DNA of 64,000 bases from Pseudomonas sp. H1h (GTDB taxonomy: Bacteria > Pseudomonadota > Gammaproteobacteria > Pseudomonadales > Pseudomonadaceae), in assembly GCF_000633255.1 (NCBI RefSeq), contig NZ_AYMJ01000028.1, forward strand, positions 26,974 through 90,973, written 5' to 3'. Below, one piece after another: positions 1 through 8,262 of this stretch. Position 1 is the first letter of the stretch; the number at the start of each line of letters is the position of its first letter. Below the pieces are notes generated by a model. The model ran no database searches and was not told the DNA's origin. It worked only from the letters and a program-made list of their open reading frames with translations. The translations under genes were made by a program, and so were the position numbers.

Positions 1-717
1 CACTTCACCCTGATTGGCACCACCGACCGCGAATACACTGGCGATCCGGCCAAAGTGGCGATCACCGACGGCGAAACCGACTACCTGCTCAAAGTGGTCA
101 ATGCCCACTTCAAGAAGCAGATCAGCCGAGACGACATCCAGCACAGCTACTCCGGCGTGCGCCCGCTGTGCAACGACGAATCCGACAATCCGTCAGCCGT
201 GACCCGCGACTACACCTTGGCCCTGTCCGGCAGCGCGGAAGAAGCGCCGCTGTTGTCGGTGTTCGGCGGCAAGCTGACCACCTACCGCAAGCTCGCCGAA
301 TCGGCGATGGCCCAGTTGATGCCGTACTTCACTCAGATGCGTCCGAGCTGGACCGCCACCGCCGCCCTGCCCGGCGGTGAAGACATGACCACCCCGCAAG
401 CCTTGAGCGCGCAGATCCGCGACAAGTTCGACTTCGTGCCAACCGAGATCGCCCGCCGCTGGGCCACCACCTACGGCAGCCGCACCTGGCGCATGCTCGA
501 AGGTGTGGAAACCCTGGCCGACATGGGCGAACACCTCGGCGGCGGGCTCTACACCCGTGAAGTCGACTACCTGTGCAGCGAAGAATGGGCGACCACTGCG
601 CACGACATTCTGTGGCGTCGCAGCAAACTGGGCCTGTTCACCACCCCGGCTGAGCAAGAGAAGCTGGCAGCGTACCTGGGCAAGGTCGAGCAGAACCGCA
701 AGATTGAAGCGGCCTGA
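1..717 (+). CDS. glpD: Glycerol-3-phosphate dehydrogenase, C-terminal part (5' end outside window)
   Basis: The open frame runs in from the left edge and gives about 238 codons, roughly the C-terminal half of the usual 510-residue protein. GlpD is the FAD-dependent, membrane-associated enzyme that oxidises sn-glycerol-3-phosphate to dihydroxyacetone phosphate and passes electrons to ubiquinone. Visible family hallmarks are the segment VRPLCNDES near the FAD site, the FGGKLTTYRKLAE stretch and the C-terminal helical domain. A strong terminator follows 20 bases after the stop. The order glpD - gltI operon - aauSR - glpM matches what I recall from other pseudomonads. The N-terminal FAD-binding GxGxxG region cannot be checked here. 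Confidence 0.95.
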   Translation, partial: HFTLIGTTDREYTGDPAKVAITDGETDYLLKVVNAHFKKQISRDDIQHSYSGVRPLCNDESDNPSAVTRDYTLALSGSAEEAPLLSVFGGKLTTYRKLAESAMAQLMPYFTQMRPSWTATAALPGGEDMTTPQALSAQIRDKFDFVPTEIARRWATTYGSRTWRMLEGVETLADMGEHLGGGLYTREVDYLCSEEWATTAHDILWRRSKLGLFTTPAEQEKLAAYLGKVEQNRKIEAA

Positions 718-736
718 TCCACTGGCCGATTGATAA

Positions 737-775
737 GAAGCCCCTGAATCTCACGATTCAGGGGCTTTTTTATAG
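737..775 (+). terminator. Rho-independent terminator of glpD
   Basis: A stem AAGCCCCTGAATC / GATTCAGGGGCTT with a 4-base loop is followed directly by a T run. It sits 20 bases after the glpD stop. Confidence 0.93.
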
Positions 776-788
776 GTCGTACTCCCTC

Positions 789-883
789 CCCTGCAGGCGT
801 GAGCCTGCTCGCGATTGCAATACATCAGACACCATCCATTTGACTGACCCACCGCGATCGCGAGCAGGCTCATTCCCGCAGGG
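789..883. repeat. REPIN (inverted REP pair, GAGCCTGCTCGCGAT type)
   Basis: Two REP cores in opposite orientation (about 793-816 and 854-881) flank about 40 unrelated bases. The core is the GTGAGCCTGCTCGCGAT variant, which recurs at 33095-33170. It fills the left part of the 440-base spacer between glpD and gltI. Confidence 0.85.
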
Positions 884-902
884 CATCGGTTATCACTGAA
901 CT

Positions 903-922
903 GCGTTCGGTTTTCCGAACGC
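903..922. promoter_or_regulatory. Predicted AauR operator 1
   Basis: A perfect 20-base palindrome with 8-base arms (GCGTTCGG / CCGAACGC) around TTTT. It contains TTCGG-N4-CCGAA, which I recall as the AauR binding sequence reported in P. putida. It lies about 105 bases upstream of the sigma-54 promoter, the normal distance for an enhancer-binding activator. Confidence 0.85.
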
Positions 923-936
923 GACCTTCCGGTCAA

Positions 937-950
937 TTCGGATAACCGGA
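937..950. promoter_or_regulatory. Predicted AauR operator 2 (one mismatch)
   Basis: TTCGG-ATAA-CCGGA matches TTCGG-N4-CCGAA except for one base of the right arm. It is 31 bases (about three helical turns) from operator 1, so the two sites would face the same side of the DNA. Confidence 0.72.
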
Positions 951-1025
951 TCAGTTTCAGCCAAAAACACCGACACAAAACTTTAATCACCTTAAAAATC
1001 AAGCGATTAGCTGGTAGCAACTGGT

Positions 1026-1043
1026 CTGGCACGACTCATGCTC
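1026..1043 (+). promoter_or_regulatory. Sigma-54 (-24/-12) promoter of gltI
   Basis: CTGGCACGACTCATGCT has the invariant GG (1028-1029) and GC (1040-1041) exactly ten bases apart and agrees with YTGGCACG-N4-TTGCW except for one T. It lies about 115 bases before the gltI start. AauR, encoded four genes downstream, is a sigma-54 activator, which fits. Confidence 0.88.
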
Positions 1044-1156
1044 TACACTCTCCGACGAATGCCTGCCGTGCCAACACTTCAGGAGCCGTCAGGCATTCGA
1101 AGCACAAAAGGGCCGACGAACTGGCTCCATAAAAAAAACAATTCGAGGAAAATTTG

Positions 1157-2083
1157 ATGCGCATCGTTCCCCATATCCTGGGCGCAGCCATTGCTGCCGC
1201 TCTGATCAGCACACCAGTTTTCGCCGCCGAACTCACCGGCACCCTGAAGAAAATCAACGATTCGGGCACCATCACGCTCGCTCACCGTGACAGCTCCATC
1301 CCGTTTTCCTACATCGCGGATGCTTCCGGTAAACCCGTGGGCTACTCCCACGACATTCAAGTGGCCATCGTTGAAGCCCTGAAAAAAGACCTGAACAAGC
1401 CAGACCTGCAGGTCAAATACAACCTGGTGACCTCGCAAACCCGTATCCCGCTGATCCAGAACGGCACCGCGGATATCGAGTGCGGCTCCACCACCAACAA
1501 CGCCGAACGCGCCCAGCAAGTCGACTTCACCGTCAACATCTTCGAAATCGGCACCCGTCTGCTGGTCAAGAAAGACAAGGATGGCAAGCCGTCCTACGCT
1601 GACTTTGCCGATCTGAAAGGCAAAAACGTCGTGACCACCGCCGGCACCACGTCCGAGCGCATCATCAAAGCGATGAACGCCGACAAGCAGATGGGCATGA
1701 ACATCATCTCCGCCAAAGACCACGGCGAATCCTTCAACATGCTGGAAAGCGGCCGCGCCGTAGCCTTCATGATGGACGACGCCCTGCTGGCCGGTGAAGA
1801 AGCCAAGGCCAAGCAGCCGGACGACTGGGTCATCACCGGTACGCCGCAATCCTTCGAAGCCTACGCGTGCATGGTTCGTAAAGACGATCCGGCTTTCAAG
1901 AAAGCTGTCGATGACGCCATCGTCAGCCTGTACAAGTCTGGCGAGATCAACAAGATCTACAGCAAGTGGTTCGAAAGCGCGATCCCGCCAAAAGGCCTGA
2001 ACCTCAAATTCCCGATGAGTGACAAGGTCAAGGATCTGATCGCCAACCCGAGCGACAAGCCGGCGCCTGACGTAAAAATCTGA
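1157..2083 (+). CDS. gltI: Glutamate/aspartate ABC transporter, periplasmic binding protein
   Basis: A 308-residue type 3 solute-binding protein (GltI, AatJ in pseudomonads) that captures glutamate and aspartate in the periplasm for GltJKL. A signal peptide covers about residues 1-24 (hydrophobic core, cleavage near FAAEL). The family signature GYSHDIQVAIVEAL and the substrate-site stretch ADIECGSTTNN are present. The start at ATG 1157 is preferred over the TTG just before it because GAGGAA lies 6 bases upstream. Expression is probably AauR/sigma-54 dependent through the sites at 903-1043. A 29-base hairpin after the stop may let this gene be made in excess over the permease genes. Confidence 0.96.
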   Translation: MRIVPHILGAAIAAALISTPVFAAELTGTLKKINDSGTITLAHRDSSIPFSYIADASGKPVGYSHDIQVAIVEALKKDLNKPDLQVKYNLVTSQTRIPLIQNGTADIECGSTTNNAERAQQVDFTVNIFEIGTRLLVKKDKDGKPSYADFADLKGKNVVTTAGTTSERIIKAMNADKQMGMNIISAKDHGESFNMLESGRAVAFMMDDALLAGEEAKAKQPDDWVITGTPQSFEAYACMVRKDDPAFKKAVDDAIVSLYKSGEINKIYSKWFESAIPPKGLNLKFPMSDKVKDLIANPSDKPAPDVKI

Positions 2084-2100
2084 TTCCTGACTAACCTTAT

Positions 2101-2129
2101 CGCCTGAGGGAGCGACCTTCCCTCAGGCG
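2101..2129 (+). terminator. Intercistronic hairpin after gltI (attenuator or mRNA stabiliser)
   Basis: A perfect 10-base stem CGCCTGAGGG / CCCTCAGGCG with a 9-base loop and no T run after it. In binding-protein transporters such hairpins usually protect the upstream message or cause partial termination. Confidence 0.7.
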
Positions 2130-2276
2130 TCTGTTACTACCTGCTGGCTTTACTGTGGAACACTCGACCTGGCGGTTTTCGAGCCGATCGCGTGTGCCCG
2201 ACGTTCAACGTCGGACGGGAAAGGATCTTCCCCAAGCGGGTGCTTGTACATCGATCGATTTCGAGGGGAGACCCTA

Positions 2277-3023
2277 ATGAATTACAACTGGGACTGGGGC
2301 GTGTTCTTCAAGTCCACCGGCGTTGGCAGCGAGACGTATCTCGACTGGTACGTCACCGGTTTGGGCTGGACCATTGCCATTGCCATCGTGGCATGGATTA
2401 TCGCCTTGCTGCTGGGCTCCATTCTGGGGGTCATGCGCACCGTGCCGAACCGCCTCGTATCAGGCATCGCGACCTGCTACGTCGAACTGTTTCGCAACGT
2501 GCCGCTGCTGGTTCAGCTGTTCATCTGGTACTTCCTGGTGCCCGACCTGCTGCCGCAGAACTTGCAGGACTGGTACAAGCAGGACCTCAACCCGACCACC
2601 TCGGCCTACCTGAGCGTTGTCGTGTGCCTGGGCCTGTTCACCGCCGCCCGTGTCTGCGAGCAGGTGCGCACCGGCATTCAGGCGCTGCCGCGTGGCCAGG
2701 AATCCGCTGCCCGCGCCATGGGCTTCAAGCTGCCACAGATCTACTGGAACGTGCTGCTGCCCCAGGCCTACCGCATCATCATTCCGCCGCTCACCTCCGA
2801 ATTCCTCAACGTGTTCAAGAACTCCTCCGTGGCGTCCTTGATCGGCCTGATGGAACTGCTGGCGCAAACCAAACAGACCGCCGAATTCTCGGCCAACCTG
2901 TTTGAAGCCTTCACCCTGGCCACGCTGATCTACTTCACCCTGAACATGAGCCTGATGTTGCTGATGCGCCTGGTCGAGAAGAAAGTCGCGGTGCCCGGCC
3001 TGATCTCCGTGGGGGGTAAATAA
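2277..3023 (+). CDS. gltJ: Glutamate/aspartate ABC transporter permease
   Basis: A 248-residue inner-membrane permease (GltJ/AatQ) of the HisM/GltJK type. It has several transmembrane segments and the EAA loop around residues 140-160 (ALPRGQESAARAMGF) that docks to the ATPase. It forms a heterodimer channel with GltK. The ATG at 2277 is chosen over an upstream TTG in the same frame because the strong GAGGGGAG is 6 bases before it. The stop overlaps the next start (TAATG). The 193-base gap from gltI holds only the hairpin at 2101. Confidence 0.95.
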   Translation: MNYNWDWGVFFKSTGVGSETYLDWYVTGLGWTIAIAIVAWIIALLLGSILGVMRTVPNRLVSGIATCYVELFRNVPLLVQLFIWYFLVPDLLPQNLQDWYKQDLNPTTSAYLSVVVCLGLFTAARVCEQVRTGIQALPRGQESAARAMGFKLPQIYWNVLLPQAYRIIIPPLTSEFLNVFKNSSVASLIGLMELLAQTKQTAEFSANLFEAFTLATLIYFTLNMSLMLLMRLVEKKVAVPGLISVGGK

Positions 3024-3694
3024 TGGACTTCGATTTCAGCGGCATCATCCCCGCGATCCCGGGCCTGTGGAACGGCATGGTCATGACCTTGCAGTTGATG
3101 GTCATGGGCGTGGTCGGCGGCATCGTGCTGGGGACCATCCTCGCCCTGATGCGCCTGTCGTCCAGCAAACTGCTGTCGCGCGTGGCCGGCGCCTATGTGA
3201 ACTACTTCCGTTCGATCCCGCTGCTGCTGGTGATCACCTGGTTCTACCTGGCGGTACCGTTCGTGCTGCGCTGGATCACCGGAGAAGACACTCCGATCGG
3301 TGCGTTCACCTCCTGCGTCGTGGCCTTCATGATGTTCGAAGCCGCGTACTTCTGCGAAATCGTCCGGGCCGGCGTGCAGTCGATCCCCAAAGGCCAGATG
3401 GCCGCGGCGCAAGCGATGGGCATGACCTACGGCCAGACCATGCGTCTGATCATCCTGCCCCAGGCGTTCCGCAAGATGACCCCGTTGCTGCTGCAACAGT
3501 CAATCATCCTGTTCCAGGACACCTCGCTGGTCTACACCGTGGGCCTGGTGGACTTCCTCAACTCCGCCCGCTCCAGTGGCGACATCATCGGTCGTTCCAA
3601 CGAGTTCCTGATCTTCGCCGGTGTCGTCTACTTCATCATCAGCTTTTCCGCCTCGCTGCTGGTCAAGCGTCTGCAAAAAAGGTTCGCCGTATGA
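3023..3694 (+). CDS. gltK: Glutamate/aspartate ABC transporter permease
   Basis: A 223-residue second permease subunit (GltK/AatM), paralogous to GltJ. The EAA loop reads SIPKGQMAAAQAMGM and the C-terminal part has hydrophobic helices around DTSLVYTVGLVDFLN. It pairs with GltJ in the inner membrane. Start and stop overlap both neighbours (1 and 4 bases), so the three genes should be translationally coupled. Confidence 0.95.
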   Translation: MDFDFSGIIPAIPGLWNGMVMTLQLMVMGVVGGIVLGTILALMRLSSSKLLSRVAGAYVNYFRSIPLLLVITWFYLAVPFVLRWITGEDTPIGAFTSCVVAFMMFEAAYFCEIVRAGVQSIPKGQMAAAQAMGMTYGQTMRLIILPQAFRKMTPLLLQQSIILFQDTSLVYTVGLVDFLNSARSSGDIIGRSNEFLIFAGVVYFIISFSASLLVKRLQKRFAV

Positions 3695-4425
3695 TCTCTA
3701 TCAAAAACATCAACAAGTGGTATGGGGACTTCCAGGTGCTGACTGATTGCAGCACCGAGGTCAAGAAAGGCGAGGTGATCGTGGTCTGCGGCCCGTCGGG
3801 TTCGGGCAAGTCGACCCTGATCAAGTGCGTCAACGCGCTGGAGCCGTTCCAGAAGGGCGACATCGTCGTCGACGGCACCTCGATTGCCGATTCCAAGACC
3901 AACCTGCCGAAACTGCGCTCGCGCGTGGGCATGGTGTTCCAGCATTTCGAGCTGTTCCCGCACCTGACCATCACCGAAAACCTGACCATCGCGCAGATCA
4001 AGGTACTCGGCCGCAGCAAGGAAGAGGCGACCAGGAAAGGCCTGCAACTGCTCGAGCGCGTAGGTTTGTCGGCGCACGCCCACAAGCATCCGGGGCAACT
4101 GTCCGGTGGCCAGCAACAGCGTGTGGCGATTGCCCGCGCACTGGCCATGGACCCGATCGTCATGCTGTTCGACGAGCCGACCTCGGCGCTGGACCCGGAA
4201 ATGGTCAACGAAGTGCTCGACGTGATGGTGCAACTGGCCCACGAAGGCATGACCATGATGTGCGTGACCCACGAAATGGGCTTTGCGCGCAAAGTGGCCG
4301 ACCGCGTGATCTTCATGGACGCCGGCAAGATCATCGAAGACTGCCCGAAAGAGGAGTTCTTCGGCGACATCAGCGCCCGCTCCGAACGTGCGCAGCATTT
4401 CCTCGAGAAAATCCTGCAGCACTAA
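3691..4425 (+). CDS. gltL: Glutamate/aspartate ABC transporter ATP-binding protein
   Basis: A 244-residue ATPase that powers GltJK. Walker A (GPSGSGKS), Q-loop region (MVFQHFELFPHLT), ABC signature (LSGGQQQR), Walker B with catalytic Glu (VMLFDEPTSALDPE) and switch His (VTHEMGF) are all intact. It begins inside gltK (ATGA overlap). The next gene, aauS, starts 163 bases on, after a REPIN. Confidence 0.97.
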   Translation: MISIKNINKWYGDFQVLTDCSTEVKKGEVIVVCGPSGSGKSTLIKCVNALEPFQKGDIVVDGTSIADSKTNLPKLRSRVGMVFQHFELFPHLTITENLTIAQIKVLGRSKEEATRKGLQLLERVGLSAHAHKHPGQLSGGQQQRVAIARALAMDPIVMLFDEPTSALDPEMVNEVLDVMVQLAHEGMTMMCVTHEMGFARKVADRVIFMDAGKIIEDCPKEEFFGDISARSERAQHFLEKILQH

Positions 4426-4447
4426 AAGCAACACACTGCTCCCCAAC

Positions 4448-4534
4448 TGTGGGAGCGGGCTTGCTCGCGAAGAAGCCGGCACTTTCAACTGCGTTGACTG
4501 ATCCAGCGCTATCGCGAGCAAGCCCGTTCCCGCA
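4448..4534. repeat. REPIN (GAGCGGGCTTGCTCGCGAA type)
   Basis: Left core TGTGGGAGCGGGCTTGCTCG and inverted right core ATCGCGAGCAAGCCCGTTCC enclose about 40 bases. It lies between gltL and aauS. Confidence 0.9.
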
Positions 4535-4588
4535 TTGGATCAATGATGATCCTGAGATTTGTGTTGTGGTTGACCCAAGGCAACTGTG

Positions 4589-6490
4589 ATGAAATGCGAC
4601 CCCAATCTCTATCGCGCAGCGCCGCCATCACTTGCCGTGAAGCCCCGTCTGATTCGCCATCTGTTCCTGCCGCCACTGATCATCGTGCTGATGATCGGAC
4701 TGGGTTACGCCGGCTTCTGGACCAGTGAACACTTCGGCATCCGCAGCCTCAGCGAAAGCGGCCAGCGCCAGCTGGAACTGCATGCGCGCACGGTCGAAAG
4801 CGAGATCAGCAAATACACCTACCTGCCCAGCCTGCTGGAACTGGAAACCAGTGTCCCGCAACTGCTGGCCGACCCGACCCCGGAACACCGGCAAACGGTC
4901 AACGCTTACCTCGAAGGCCTGAACCGGCGCAGCCGCAGTCGGGCGATCTACGTGATGGACACCACCGGCCGCGTGATGGCCACCAGCAACTGGCGCGACG
5001 TCGACAGTTATCTGGGTGAAGACCTGTCCTTTCGCGCCTATTTCCAGAAAGCCGTGCGCGGCGAACCCGGGCGTTTCTACGGGATCGGCAGCACCAGCGG
5101 CGAACCCGGTTACTACCTGGCCCATGGCCTGGAAGAACACGGCAAGATCATCGGCGTCGCCGTGGTCAAGGTGCGTCTCGAAGCGCTGGAGGAACGCTGG
5201 CAACGGGCGCGCCTGGAAGCCTTCGTCAGCGACGAGAACGGCATCATCATTCTTTCCAGTGATCCGGCGCGGCGCCTCAAATCCGTCGTACCGCTGAGCG
5301 ACGAGACCAAGGAAAAACTCGCCCGCAGCCTGCAGTACTACTGGTTCCCGCTCAACGAACTGCAACCGCTGGCTCGCGAGACCCTGGCCGAAGGCGTGGA
5401 GAAACTGACCTTCCCCGCCAACAGCGAACTGAGCACCGACGACGACAGCATCAGCTATCTGGCGCAGACTCGGCCGCTGAGTGACACACCGTGGAATTTC
5501 ACCCTGCTCACGCCGTTGCAGGACTTGCGACGCGAGGCGATCAACCAAGGCATTCTGGTGTCGGTCGCCTTCGCCCTGGTGGCGTTCCTGCTGATCGCCT
5601 GGAACGAGCGGCGCAAGGTCATCGCCACCCGCCTCGCCGCCCGCGAAGCCCTGCAGGAAGCCAACAATCAACTGGAGCGTCGGATTACCGAACGCACCAC
5701 CGACCTGCGCGCCAGCAACGAACGCCTCAAGAGTCAGATTCGCGAGCGGCGCCAGGCCGAGGAAACCCTGCGCCGCGCCCAGGATGAACTGGTGCAGGCC
5801 GGCAAACTCGCGGCCATCGGCCAGATGTCGACCAGCATTGCCCATGAATTGAACCAGCCGCTGGCGGCGATGCGCACGCTGTCGGGCAACACCATTCGTT
5901 TCCTCGAACGCGGTCAGCTCGACATCGCCAGCACCAACCTCAAGACCATCAACGACCTGATCGACCGCATGGGCCGGATCACCGCCAGCCTGCGCTCGTT
6001 CGCCCGGCGCGGTGACGACAAGGGCCAGGCCAGTCTCGGCAAAGCGGTGGAGGCGGCGCTGCAATTGCTCGGGGCGCGGGTGGACAGCATGGCGCTGCAG
6101 TTGCATCGGCAGTTCATCGACGTGCAGGTGCAGATCGACCAGACTCGCCTCGAGCAGATTCTGGTCAACCTGATCGGCAACGCCCTCGACGCCATGCAGG
6201 CGCAACCCTCGCCGCAGTTGTGGCTGGAAGGTGAAGAGTTCAACGGCAAATATCGCCTGCGAGTGCGTGACAACGGCCACGGCGTCGATGCCGAAGCGCG
6301 CAAGCACCTGTTCGAACCGTTCTTCACCACCAAACCCGGCGAACAGGGTCTGGGCCTCGGCCTGACCCTCTCCGCCAGCCTCGCTGCCGCCACCGGCGGC
6401 CACCTGGGTGTAGAACACCCGGCCAGCGGTGGCACCACCTTCGTCCTCAGTTTACCGTTGGTAAGCCCTATTCCTGCCGAGCCAATATGA
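4589..6490 (+). CDS. aauS: Sensor histidine kinase of the acidic amino-acid regulon (DctB-like)
   Basis: A 633-residue membrane kinase. A transmembrane segment at about residues 27-48 is followed by a large periplasmic double-PDC (Cache) sensor domain of DctB type. A second transmembrane segment (near ILVSVAFALVAFLLIAW) leads into a coiled coil (QLERRITERTTDLRASN) and the HisKA box HELNQPLAAMRT, with phospho-His about residue 419. HATPase N, G1 and G2 boxes (NALDAMQ, DNGHGVD, GLGLGL) end the protein. By context it senses glutamate/aspartate and phosphorylates AauR. I start at ATG 4589; a GTG lies one codon earlier. The stop overlaps aauR by ATGA. Confidence 0.92.
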   Translation: MKCDPNLYRAAPPSLAVKPRLIRHLFLPPLIIVLMIGLGYAGFWTSEHFGIRSLSESGQRQLELHARTVESEISKYTYLPSLLELETSVPQLLADPTPEHRQTVNAYLEGLNRRSRSRAIYVMDTTGRVMATSNWRDVDSYLGEDLSFRAYFQKAVRGEPGRFYGIGSTSGEPGYYLAHGLEEHGKIIGVAVVKVRLEALEERWQRARLEAFVSDENGIIILSSDPARRLKSVVPLSDETKEKLARSLQYYWFPLNELQPLARETLAEGVEKLTFPANSELSTDDDSISYLAQTRPLSDTPWNFTLLTPLQDLRREAINQGILVSVAFALVAFLLIAWNERRKVIATRLAAREALQEANNQLERRITERTTDLRASNERLKSQIRERRQAEETLRRAQDELVQAGKLAAIGQMSTSIAHELNQPLAAMRTLSGNTIRFLERGQLDIASTNLKTINDLIDRMGRITASLRSFARRGDDKGQASLGKAVEAALQLLGARVDSMALQLHRQFIDVQVQIDQTRLEQILVNLIGNALDAMQAQPSPQLWLEGEEFNGKYRLRVRDNGHGVDAEARKHLFEPFFTTKPGEQGLGLGLTLSASLAAATGGHLGVEHPASGGTTFVLSLPLVSPIPAEPI

Positions 6491-7815
6491 ACCACGACCT
6501 TAGTGTGCTGATCGTCGAAGACGACCCCCATGTGCTGCTCGGCTGTCAGCAGGCACTGACCCTGGAAGACATCCCCTGCATCGGCGTCGGCAGTGCCGAA
6601 GAAGCGCTGGAGCGGGTCGGCGACAACTTCGCCGGCATTGTCATCAGCGACATCCGTCTGCCCGGCATCGATGGCCTGGAACTGCTGACCCGCCTCAAGC
6701 AACGCGACCGCAGCCTGCCGGTGGTGTTGATCACCGGCCACGGCGACATCTCCATGGCCGTCGGCGCGATGCAGAAAGGCGCGTACGACTTCATGGAAAA
6801 ACCCTTCTCGCCTGAGCGTCTGGTGGACGTGGCCCGGCGTGCGCTGGAGCAGCGCAGCCTCGCCCGGGAAGTCTCCTCGCTGCGGCGACAACTGGCCGAA
6901 CGCGATTCTCTTGAGGGCCGCATCATCGGCCGTTCGCCAGCGATGCAGAACCTGCGCGAGCTGATTGCCAACGTCGCCGACACCTCGGCCAACGTGCTGA
7001 TCGAAGGCGAAACCGGCACCGGCAAGGAACTGGTCGCGCGTTGCCTGCACGACTTCAGCCGCCGCCACACCAAGCAGTTCGTCGCGCTGAACTGCGGCGG
7101 CCTGCCGGAAAACCTCTTCGAAAGCGAGATCTTCGGCCACGAGGCCAACGCCTTCACTGGCGCTGGCAAGCGGCGCATCGGCAAGATCGAACACGCCGAC
7201 GGCGGCACGCTGTTCCTCGACGAAGTGGAAAGCATGCCGCTGCCGTTGCAGATCAAATTGCTGCGCGTCTTGCAGGAACGCACCCTCGAACGCCTCGGTT
7301 CGAACCAGAGCGTGGCGGTGGATTGCCGAGTGATTGCAGCGACCAAGTCCGACCTCGACGAGGCGAGCAAGGCCGGTGAGTTCCGTAGCGACTTGTACTA
7401 CCGCCTCAACGTGGTAACCCTGGAATTACCGCCACTGCGCGAGCGTCGCGAAGACATCCTGCAGCTGTTCGAACACTTTACCCAGCAGTCGGCGCTGCGT
7501 TTCGACCGGGTGTTGCCGGATCTGGACAACCAGACCCTGTCGAACCTGATGAGCCACGATTGGCCGGGCAACGTGCGTGAACTGCGCAACGTCGCCGAGC
7601 GCTTCGCCCTTGGCCTGCCAGCGTTCAAGAAATCCGGCGCCAGCAGTGGCGGCCAGGGCCTGGCGTTCGCCGAAGCGGTGGAAGCGTTCGAGCGCAATCT
7701 GCTCAACGACGCCCTGCAGCGCAGCGGCGGCAACCTGACTCAGGCCAGCCTGGAACTGGGCATGGCCAAGACCACGCTGTTCGACAAAGTGAAAAAGTAC
7801 GGGTTGAGCCACTGA
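6487..7815 (+). CDS. aauR: Sigma-54-dependent response regulator of acidic amino-acid uptake (DctD-like)
   Basis: A 442-residue NtrC-class activator: receiver domain (phospho-Asp about residue 55 in VISDIRLPG), AAA+ domain (Walker A GETGTGKE, Walker B GGTLFLDEVES, R-finger region), and a C-terminal Fis-type helix-turn-helix (LTQASLELGMAKTTLFDKVKKYG). It should bind the TTCGG-N4-CCGAA sites at 903-950 and open the sigma-54 promoter at 1026. The sigma-54 contact loop reads ANAFTGA rather than GAFTGA. It is translationally coupled to aauS and overlaps glpM by one base (TGATG). Confidence 0.92.
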   Translation: MNHDLSVLIVEDDPHVLLGCQQALTLEDIPCIGVGSAEEALERVGDNFAGIVISDIRLPGIDGLELLTRLKQRDRSLPVVLITGHGDISMAVGAMQKGAYDFMEKPFSPERLVDVARRALEQRSLAREVSSLRRQLAERDSLEGRIIGRSPAMQNLRELIANVADTSANVLIEGETGTGKELVARCLHDFSRRHTKQFVALNCGGLPENLFESEIFGHEANAFTGAGKRRIGKIEHADGGTLFLDEVESMPLPLQIKLLRVLQERTLERLGSNQSVAVDCRVIAATKSDLDEASKAGEFRSDLYYRLNVVTLELPPLRERREDILQLFEHFTQQSALRFDRVLPDLDNQTLSNLMSHDWPGNVRELRNVAERFALGLPAFKKSGASSGGQGLAFAEAVEAFERNLLNDALQRSGGNLTQASLELGMAKTTLFDKVKKYGLSH

Positions 7816-8153
7816 TGGATCTGATTCTCAAAGCCGCCCTTGGCGCGGCAGTGGTGGTGATTCTCGCCGCGCTGTCGAAAACCCGAAACTATTACATCGC
7901 CGGGCTGGTGCCGCTGTTTCCGACCTTTGCCCTGATCGCCCACTACATCGTCGGCAAGAGCCGCTCGATCGACGATCTGAAGGCGACCATCGTGTTTGGC
8001 ATGTGGTCGATCATTCCGTACTTCATCTATCTGGCGACGCTGTACGTGATGGTTGACCGGATGCGGCTGGAGGCCTCACTCGCGGTGGCGGTTGTCGCTT
8101 GGTTGATCGCGGCAACCGTGCTGGTCTCGGTCTGGGTACGCCTGCACGCCTGA
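7815..8153 (+). CDS. glpM: GlpM-family inner-membrane protein
   Basis: A 112-residue, very hydrophobic protein with four predicted membrane helices. The motif RNYYIAGLVPLFPTFALIAHY is characteristic of GlpM, found next to glpD in P. aeruginosa and linked there to alginate production. Biochemical function is unknown. Here glpM is separated from glpD by the glt/aau block and its ATG overlaps the aauR stop, so it is probably co-transcribed with aauR. Confidence 0.85.
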   Translation: MDLILKAALGAAVVVILAALSKTRNYYIAGLVPLFPTFALIAHYIVGKSRSIDDLKATIVFGMWSIIPYFIYLATLYVMVDRMRLEASLAVAVVAWLIAATVLVSVWVRLHA

Positions 8154-8262
8154 AGCAGCGGCTGGCCCGTCCCTTGCATTTACCCCCAAAGCCCTGCCCG
8201 GCTGGCGCTCATGATCGATGAGGCCGGTGTCTGGCAGGGTCTGCCAAGGGTGAATAGCGACC

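Noticed and set aside
751..1032. 93-codon minus-strand frame between glpD and gltI
   Set aside because: It is composed of REPIN, AauR operators and promoter sequence; no ribosome site or protein-like pattern.
3067..3690. Long 5' extension of gltL across gltK
   Set aside because: The frame is open but the ATPase fold begins at ATG 3691 with the usual MISIKNINKWYG start, overlapping the gltK stop by ATGA.
4628..6418. 596-codon minus-strand frame opposite aauS
   Set aside because: Shadow of the GC-rich kinase gene; the sense strand encodes a complete, motif-rich protein.
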